Positions 59,174 to 64,000 of a stretch of DNA of 64,000 nt are shown here, one piece after another (position 1 is the first letter of the stretch; each line of letters starts with the position of its first letter). The notes beneath the pieces are model-generated. The model saw only the letters and a program-made list of their open reading frames with translations, searched no databases and was not told where the DNA came from. This stretch comes from JAJRXC01 sp047639555 (lineage in GTDB: Bacteria > Actinomycetota > Acidimicrobiia > Acidimicrobiales > Aldehydirespiratoraceae). The stretch lies in assembly GCA_047639555.1 (NCBI GenBank), contig JBLIOE010000015.1, positions 9,254-73,253 on the forward strand. Direction: 5' to 3'. Made by a program: the position numbers and the translations under genes.

Positions 59174-60225
59174 TGGAGACATACGGTGACGTCATGAACG
59201 CGATTGCCGCCGACGACGTACGCCCGCTCGAAACCCACGCCAACTGGACGGCATCCGATGTCGCTCACTCAGGGGCGTGGACCCATCAACTCACGGGTGA
59301 CGATGTTGCCGAGTTGGAATCGGCTCTTGCGGTTGCCCGGTCGCGCACCGATGAGGTTCTCGATGTTCGCCGGGATGACTTTCCGCTGCCGACGCTCGGG
59401 CCGGTTCTGGGTGGGCTCGCGGATCAGCTGATCAACGGCCGCGGTTTCCAACGGATCTCGGCCCTCCCGGTCGAACGCCTGGGCTTTGATGACGCCTCCT
59501 GGATGTACTGGGGTATCGGCCTCCATCTCGGCGTGCCGTGGCCCCAAAACGTGAAGGGGCATCTGCTCGGTGATGTGAAGGACCAAGGCAAACGACCCGA
59601 CGATCCAACCGCTCGCGGCAACGAGCTCGGCGGCGTGGGCCAAGCCTTCCACTCGGACGGGTCGGACCTGGTCGGCTTGATGTGCCTCGACCCCGGCATC
59701 TCGGGTGGTGAGAGCCTGATCGCCAACGCGGTCGGTGCATACAACAAGCTCGTCGCGAGCGAGCCCGAGCTGGCCGGTGCCCTCTTCGATGGTTTGCCCT
59801 ACGACTTCCGCGGCGAACAGCGCGACGGAGCGACGCCCTTCTACCACGTGCCCGTTTTTTCCGAACATGGGGACCGGCTCTTCGTGCGCTATATCCGCCC
59901 CTACATCGAGGCATCGCAGCGCCACGATGATGCACCCCGGCTCACCGAGCTGCAGCGGGCTGCGATGGACGCCTACGACGCCTTCATCTACGACACCGAC
60001 AATCGTGTCGAGATGACCTTCGAGCCGGGTGACATGCAGTTTGTGAACAACTATCACGTGCTGCACGGCCGTAAATCCTACGTCGACGATGCCGAAGCGG
60101 GTCGCGTCCGTTGGTTGAAACGACTCTGGCTGGCCACCGAAATCCTTCGCCCTGAGGATCGCCCCGACCGCTTCCAGGCGGCTGGCTCAACAAGCCACTG
60201 GTCGGACAAGCGCACCCGGGCCTAG
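59173..60225 (+). CDS. TauD/TfdA-family Fe(II)/2-oxoglutarate dioxygenase
   Basis: Up to 350 residues (GTG 59173, or ATG 59194). FQRISALPVERLGFDDASWM, GQAFHSDGSDLVGLMCL (HxD iron ligands), ISGGESLIANAVGAYNKLV, and FVNNYHVLHGRKSY (distal His) with the 2OG-binding Arg in the terminal RVRWLKRLWL region. Members hydroxylate taurine, sulfonates, herbicide acids or betaines. Its contact with a sulfotransferase gene hints at a sulfated or sulfonated substrate. Confidence 0.9.
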   Translation: METYGDVMNAIAADDVRPLETHANWTASDVAHSGAWTHQLTGDDVAELESALAVARSRTDEVLDVRRDDFPLPTLGPVLGGLADQLINGRGFQRISALPVERLGFDDASWMYWGIGLHLGVPWPQNVKGHLLGDVKDQGKRPDDPTARGNELGGVGQAFHSDGSDLVGLMCLDPGISGGESLIANAVGAYNKLVASEPELAGALFDGLPYDFRGEQRDGATPFYHVPVFSEHGDRLFVRYIRPYIEASQRHDDAPRLTELQRAAMDAYDAFIYDTDNRVEMTFEPGDMQFVNNYHVLHGRKSYVDDAEAGRVRWLKRLWLATEILRPEDRPDRFQAAGSTSHWSDKRTRA

Positions 60226-60234
60226 ACCGATCGG

Positions 60235-61050
60235 GTGACAACGACTCAAGAGTTTCTGGGTATCGAGCGGATCAACGGGACGCGCTGGGAGATGCCCGTC
60301 TCTGATCGAGTGATCGGCGGCGGCCGGGGGTCGCTGTTTGGCGGCTGTGGCCTGGCCGCCGGGGTGGTTGCTCTGGAGGGCTCCGCCGACCGCCCCGTTG
60401 TGTGGGCAACCGGCCAGTACCTGTCGACCGTTGGTGTCGGCTCCCAGCTGTCGTTCGATGTGGCCTTCCCGGCGATGGGTCGGTCGATGGCGCAAGGAAG
60501 AACGATCGGTCGAGTCGACGATCACGAGATCATCTCGGTCGTGGGTGCACTCGGCCGTCGTCGCGAGGAGATCGCTGGCGTGTGGCGCGAAGCTCGACCG
60601 GCGCCGGGGCCGAATGAATCCGACCCGCTCGTCCGGCACTTCGAAGCCGCCTGCATCCATGATCACGTCGAGGTCCGAGTGGCCAAGGGCATGTTTGGGT
60701 TCAGTGGTCAGGGTGAGCCGAGCGCCGACGGCGAGCTCGTCTTGTGGCTCAGAATGCCCGAAGTCGACCACGACGCTGCGGCGCTGGCGCTGATGGCCGA
60801 CTACATGTCGGCGGCCGTCGGCAACGCGGCCGGCGTGCCATCGCGGTGTACGAGCCTCGACAACACAATCCGATTCGCGTCTCGCGACTACGACCGAAAC
60901 GGGTGGGTTCGGTGCGATGCCGATATCACCTATGCCGGTGACGGTGTGGCGTACGGCCATTGCCATATGTGGAGCGAGGCTGGCATGTTGTTGGCGACCG
61001 CTAGTCAATCAATGACGGTTGGTTTCATGCAGGAAGAAGACCGAAAATGA
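60235..61050 (+). CDS. Acyl-CoA thioesterase-like hotdog protein
   Basis: A 271-residue TesB-like double-hotdog protein. RGSLFGGCGLAAGVVALEGS is the first hotdog helix, QYLSTVGVGSQLSFDVAFPA and GRSMAQGRTIGRVDDHEIIS follow; the second hotdog has LMADYMSAAVGNAAGVPS, SLDNTIRFASRDYDRNGWV and YGHCHMWSEAGMLLATASQS. Its TGA overlaps the next ATG (ATGA). Confidence 0.78.
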   Translation: MTTTQEFLGIERINGTRWEMPVSDRVIGGGRGSLFGGCGLAAGVVALEGSADRPVVWATGQYLSTVGVGSQLSFDVAFPAMGRSMAQGRTIGRVDDHEIISVVGALGRRREEIAGVWREARPAPGPNESDPLVRHFEAACIHDHVEVRVAKGMFGFSGQGEPSADGELVLWLRMPEVDHDAAALALMADYMSAAVGNAAGVPSRCTSLDNTIRFASRDYDRNGWVRCDADITYAGDGVAYGHCHMWSEAGMLLATASQSMTVGFMQEEDRK

Positions 61051-61457
61051 CCTTCGAATGGACTCCCGAGCATCTCGCCTATGCGAACGAACAGACTTGG
61101 GCGGTGCTGGCGACCGGCCGGAGTGATGGGTCGCCTCAGCAGTCGATGATCGGCTACCTCGTCGACGACGAGGGTCGCTTGGTGATGTCGGTGAAGGCAT
61201 ACACCGCGAAGTGGAAGAACGCTGTCCGTCAGCCGAAGGTGTCGCTCACGATTCCGAACGGCCGTATCCATATGGTCGTCTACGGCACGGCCGAAACGAT
61301 CAGCGACGATCCTGAGCGAGCCGAACTCAGCTCGCAGATGTTCGCCAAGCTCTCAGGTAGCGACGCACCCGATCCAACGTCGATCATCTCGATGCTCGAC
61401 GAACAAGAACGCACGATCCTTCGGATCACCCCCACCCGCGTCTTCTATACGGAGTAG
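61047..61457 (+). CDS. PPOX-class F420/FMN-binding split-barrel protein
   Basis: A 136-residue split-barrel protein with WAVLATGRSDGSPQQSMIGY, LVMSVKAYTAKWKNAVRQPK, VSLTIPNGRIHMVVYGTAET and the C-terminal ILRITPTRVFYTE, typical of PPOX-class probable F420-dependent enzymes. It is translationally coupled to the thioesterase-like gene, so it may reduce or bind an intermediate of the same pathway. Confidence 0.88.
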   Translation: MTFEWTPEHLAYANEQTWAVLATGRSDGSPQQSMIGYLVDDEGRLVMSVKAYTAKWKNAVRQPKVSLTIPNGRIHMVVYGTAETISDDPERAELSSQMFAKLSGSDAPDPTSIISMLDEQERTILRITPTRVFYTE

Positions 61458-61476
61458 GGCAACTCTTCGAGTTGCC
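61458..61476. terminator. Perfect hairpin between convergent genes
   Basis: GGCAACTC-TTC-GAGTTGCC, 8-bp stem and 3-base loop, begins right after the PPOX stop and 31 bases before the end of the convergent SLH gene. Suited to act as a bidirectional terminator. Confidence 0.7.
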
Positions 61477-61506
61477 TGGCACTCCCCGGCAACTCCGCCT
61501 CGGTTG

Positions 61507-64000
61507 TTAGGCGGTGTTGTTGGCGCGGATGAGGCGGCCGATGAAGGCGGCCATTTGTTCGCGGGTCACGTTGCCGGATGGGTCGTAGGTGGTGGGGCTG
61601 GTGCCGGTGGTGATGCCGAGCGCTTTGATGCACGACACGTCAGCAGCCGCGAATGATGACGACGGCACGTCGGTGAAGCCGTGGGGTGTGGTCGAGCAGG
61701 TGTTGCCGAGGGCTCGCCACAGGCGGCCGATGAAGGCGGCCATTTGTTCGCGGGTGACGTTGCCCGACGGGTCATACGTGGTCGGGCTGGTGCCGGTGGT
61801 GATGCCGAGGGCCTTGATGCACGCGATGTCGGCGGCGGCGAACGACGTTGCGGAGACGTCGGTGAAGCCGTGTGGTGTGGTGGAGCAGGTGTTGCCGAGT
61901 GTGCGCCACAGTCGGCCGATGAACGCCGCCATTTGCTCACGCGTCACGTTGCCGGACGGGTCATACGTGGTGGGGCCGGTACCTGTAGTAATGCCGAGCG
62001 CTTTGATGCACGTGATGTCAGCAGCCGCGAATGATGACGACGGCACGTCGGTGAAGCCGTGTGCTGGCGAAGTCGGGCATGTGATTGTGGTTGCGCAGCC
62101 GGGATGCCATTGCGGCCCGAAGTTGTCGGTCGGGTCGGTGCCGGTGTCGACGTCGGAGATTTTTTCGCGGTTGGTGCCGTCGGCGTTGGCGACGTAGATC
62201 TGGCTGGTGGTGCCGTCAAAGCCGTCCCAGGCAATCCGGGTGCCGTCTGGTGACCACTGCACCCGAAGATTGTCGGTGGGGTCGGTGCCGGTGTCGACGT
62301 CGGAGATTTTTTCGCGGTTCGAGCCGTCGGCGTTCGCTACATAGATCTGGCGGGTGGTGCCGTCTTCGCCGGACCAGACGATTTTTGTGCCGTCGGGTGA
62401 CCATTGCGGCAAAATGTTGATGGTCGGGTCGGTGCCGGTTCCAACGGTAGAGATTTCTTCGCGGTTCGAACCGCTGGCGTCTGCGACATAGATCTGTTGG
62501 GTGGTGCCGTCGATTCCGTCCCACACGATTTGGGTGCCGTCAGGTGACCACCGCGGTCGGCGGTTCACGGTCGGGTCGAGGCCGGTTCCGATCTCGGAGA
62601 TCTTTTCGCGGTTCGTGCCATCGGTGTTCGCGACATAGATCTGATCGGTGACACCGTCGTTGCCGAACCAGGCGATTTGGGTGCCGTCCGGCGACCACTG
62701 CACCCCAAAGTTCGATGTCGGGTCGGTGCCGGTTCCAACGTCAGAGACCTTCGTGCGGTTCGTGCCATCCGCTTCAGCGACGTAGATCTGGCGAGTCGTG
62801 CCGTCTGAACCAGTCCAACCAATCTGCGTCCCGTCAGGCGACCAACTCATCCGGAAATTGCCGGTCGGGTCACTGCCAGTGCCAACATCAGAAACCTTCA
62901 TGCGGTTCGTACCGGCCGCATCCGCCACGTAGATCTGACGGGTTGTGCCGTCATCGCCATCCCACGCGATCTGCGTTCCGTCCGGCGACCACTTCCCCTC
63001 GCGATTACTCGACGGATCCCCAACACTCGAAACCTCTGCACGGTTGCTGCCGTCGGCGTTCGCCACATAGATCTGGTCGGTGGTGCCGTCGAAGCCGTAC
63101 CAGGCAATCTGGGTGCCGTCGGATTCGGGCGACCACTGGACCTCGCGGTTGGATATCGGGTCGGTGCCAGTGCCGACGGTAGAGACCTTTTCGCGGTTGG
63201 TGCCGTCGGCGTTCGCGACCCAGATCTGACGGGTTGTGCCGTCGTCGCCGTCCCAGGCTATTTGGGTGCCGTCGTGTGACCACTGCGACCGAGAGTTGTT
63301 GGTGGGGTCGGTGCCGGTGTCAACGTCGGAGATCTTCTGGCGGTTGGTGCCGTCGGCGTCCGCGACCCAGATCTGGGGGGTGGTGCCATCGTTGCCGGTC
63401 CACGCGATTTGGGTGCTGTCAGGCGACCATTGCGGGGAAAAGTTGTTGGTGGGGTCGGGGTCGGTGCCGACGGTAGAGACCTTTTCGCGGTTGGTGCCGT
63501 CGGCGTCTGCGACCCAGATCTGGAAGGTGGTGCCGTCGTTGCCGTCCCAGGCGATTTTTGTGCCGTCGGGCGACCACTGCGGTCGACGGTTGTCGGTGGG
63601 GTCGGGGTCGGTGCCGACGTCGGAGATCTTCTGGCGGTTCGAACCGTCGGCGTCTGCGACCCAGATCTGCTCGGTGGTGCCGTCGTCGCCTTCCCAGGCG
63701 ATTTTTGTGCCGTCGGGCGACCATTGCGGGTCAAAGTTGTTGGTGGGGTCGGTGCCGGTGCCGACGTCGGAGATCTTCTGGCGGTTCGAACCGTCGGCGT
63801 CTGCGACCCAGATCTGCTCGGTGGTGCCGTCGTCGCCTTCCCAGGCGATTTTTGTGCCGTCGGGCGACCATTGCGGGGAAAAGTTGTTGGTGGGGTCGGT
63901 GCCGGTGCCGACGTCGGAGATCTTCTGGCGGTTGGTGCCGTCGGCGTCTGCGACCCAGATCTGGAAGGTGGTGCCGTCGTCGCCTTCCCAGGCGATTCTT
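61507..64000 (-). CDS. PD40 beta-propeller repeat protein with three C-terminal SLH domains, 5' end outside window
   Basis: The frame is open from the window edge (831 codons visible, no start in view). At least twelve 49-residue repeats of the TolB/PD40 type (WSPDGTQIAW, then DGTTRQIYVADADGTNR and the VGTGTDPT turn) are followed by three near-identical SLH domains (GFTDVPSSSFAAADITCIKA, ITTGTGPTTYDPSGNVTREQ, MAAFIGRLWR) that anchor proteins to the cell wall. Repeats are 147 bases apart except one unit of 144. It is a surface protein of unknown ligand. Confidence 0.9.
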   Translation of the reverse strand, partial: RIAWEGDDGTTFQIWVADADGTNRQKISDVGTGTDPTNNFSPQWSPDGTKIAWEGDDGTTEQIWVADADGSNRQKISDVGTGTDPTNNFDPQWSPDGTKIAWEGDDGTTEQIWVADADGSNRQKISDVGTDPDPTDNRRPQWSPDGTKIAWDGNDGTTFQIWVADADGTNREKVSTVGTDPDPTNNFSPQWSPDSTQIAWTGNDGTTPQIWVADADGTNRQKISDVDTGTDPTNNSRSQWSHDGTQIAWDGDDGTTRQIWVANADGTNREKVSTVGTGTDPISNREVQWSPESDGTQIAWYGFDGTTDQIYVANADGSNRAEVSSVGDPSSNREGKWSPDGTQIAWDGDDGTTRQIYVADAAGTNRMKVSDVGTGSDPTGNFRMSWSPDGTQIGWTGSDGTTRQIYVAEADGTNRTKVSDVGTGTDPTSNFGVQWSPDGTQIAWFGNDGVTDQIYVANTDGTNREKISEIGTGLDPTVNRRPRWSPDGTQIVWDGIDGTTQQIYVADASGSNREEISTVGTGTDPTINILPQWSPDGTKIVWSGEDGTTRQIYVANADGSNREKISDVDTGTDPTDNLRVQWSPDGTRIAWDGFDGTTSQIYVANADGTNREKISDVDTGTDPTDNFGPQWHPGCATTITCPTSPAHGFTDVPSSSFAAADITCIKALGITTGTGPTTYDPSGNVTREQMAAFIGRLWRTLGNTCSTTPHGFTDVSATSFAAADIACIKALGITTGTSPTTYDPSGNVTREQMAAFIGRLWRALGNTCSTTPHGFTDVPSSSFAAADVSCIKALGITTGTSPTTYDPSGNVTREQMAAFIGRLIRANNTA
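61530..62060 (-). repeat. Three tandem SLH-coding repeats of about 180 bases
   Basis: Near-identical blocks starting at about 61536, 61716 and 61896, each coding one S-layer homology domain with the DPSGNVTREQMAAFIGRL motif. High identity at DNA level suggests recent duplication or gene conversion. Confidence 0.8.
62130..64000 (-). repeat. About twelve 147-base propeller repeats
   Basis: The GTGACCACTG-type segment coding WSPDG recurs at 147-base steps (for example 63131, 63278, 63425, 63572), with one 144-base step near 62987-63131 caused by a three-residue loss and two-residue gain (ES). Continues past the window edge. Confidence 0.85.

Noticed and set aside
62130..64000. CRISPR-like or phage repeat array
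   Set aside because: The 147-base periodicity is coding for PD40 blades in one continuous frame, with no spacer structure.

Overview
The window is GC-rich, densely coded actinobacterial chromosome. It most resembles a member of the class Acidimicrobiia or a close relative; this is inferred from gene content and order, because no marker tree could be run. Its core is the replication-origin neighbourhood, in the order known from Mycobacterium tuberculosis (Rv3907c to Rv3924c, then Rv0001 to ileT): CCA-adding enzyme, DUF6049-like membrane protein, Ser/Thr kinase, ECF sigma factor and partner, trxB, trxA, CwlM-like protein, parB, parA, rsmG, jag, yidC, yidD, rnpA, rpmH | dnaA, dnaN, recF, DUF721, gyrB, gyrA, TadE-like and DUF3445 genes, DUF3566, tRNA-Ile. 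Genes left of about 24.9 kb in the parB-rpmH block point left and the dnaA-gyrA block points right, as expected for bidirectional replication starting near dnaA. Two parS sites lie beside parA.

Layout. 0-10 kb: partial class V aminotransferase, copper-protein-like lipoprotein, panB, a two-component pair, DUF5318, methyltransferase, CCA-adding enzyme, HDAC-family deacetylase, GNAT. 10-19 kb: envelope and redox block (DUF6049-like, DegV, kinase, SigM-like sigma plus anti-sigma, thioredoxin system, CwlM-like). 19-25 kb: chromosome segregation, membrane-protein insertion and RNase P/L34. 25-36.5 kb: replication and gyrase genes ending at tRNA-Ile. 36.6-43.7 kb: small membrane protein, saccharopine-dehydrogenase-like protein, FliA/WhiG-type sigma factor, DUF3105 lipoprotein, HisN-like phosphatase, DUF1295, PlsC-like acyltransferase, alpha/beta hydrolase. 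43.7-48.5 kb: a redox/dormancy-type island containing a carboxymuconolactone-decarboxylase (CMD) pair, a split-barrel flavoprotein, a universal stress protein, a DevR-like regulator, a cysteine-rich pseudo-receiver and a DevS-like kinase. 48.5-61.5 kb: accessory metabolism (PLP aminotransferase with divergent regulator, a split acyl-CoA mutase/MeaB/P450 operon with MarR regulator, second P450, N-acyl-D-amino-acid amidohydrolase, sulfotransferase, TauD dioxygenase, acyl-CoA thioesterase). 61.5-64 kb: the C-terminal part of a surface protein with PD40 propeller repeats and three SLH domains.

The most unusual item is a CMD/AhpD-family gene on the minus strand (43723-44196). It reads as one intact 158-codon frame apart from a single in-frame TGA, and that TGA stands at the second cysteine of the redox CxxC motif. 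A stem-loop begins at the next base. This is the expected signature of a CxxU selenoprotein, and ordinary gene calling would break it in two. Other notable points are a mutase annotated by homology as methylmalonyl-CoA mutase whose two specificity residues match isobutyryl-CoA mutase; absence of murJ from its usual place, with its kinase-plus-C-terminal-domain half present as a separate gene; a CwlM-like protein lacking amidase zinc ligands; and several clear palindromic operators.
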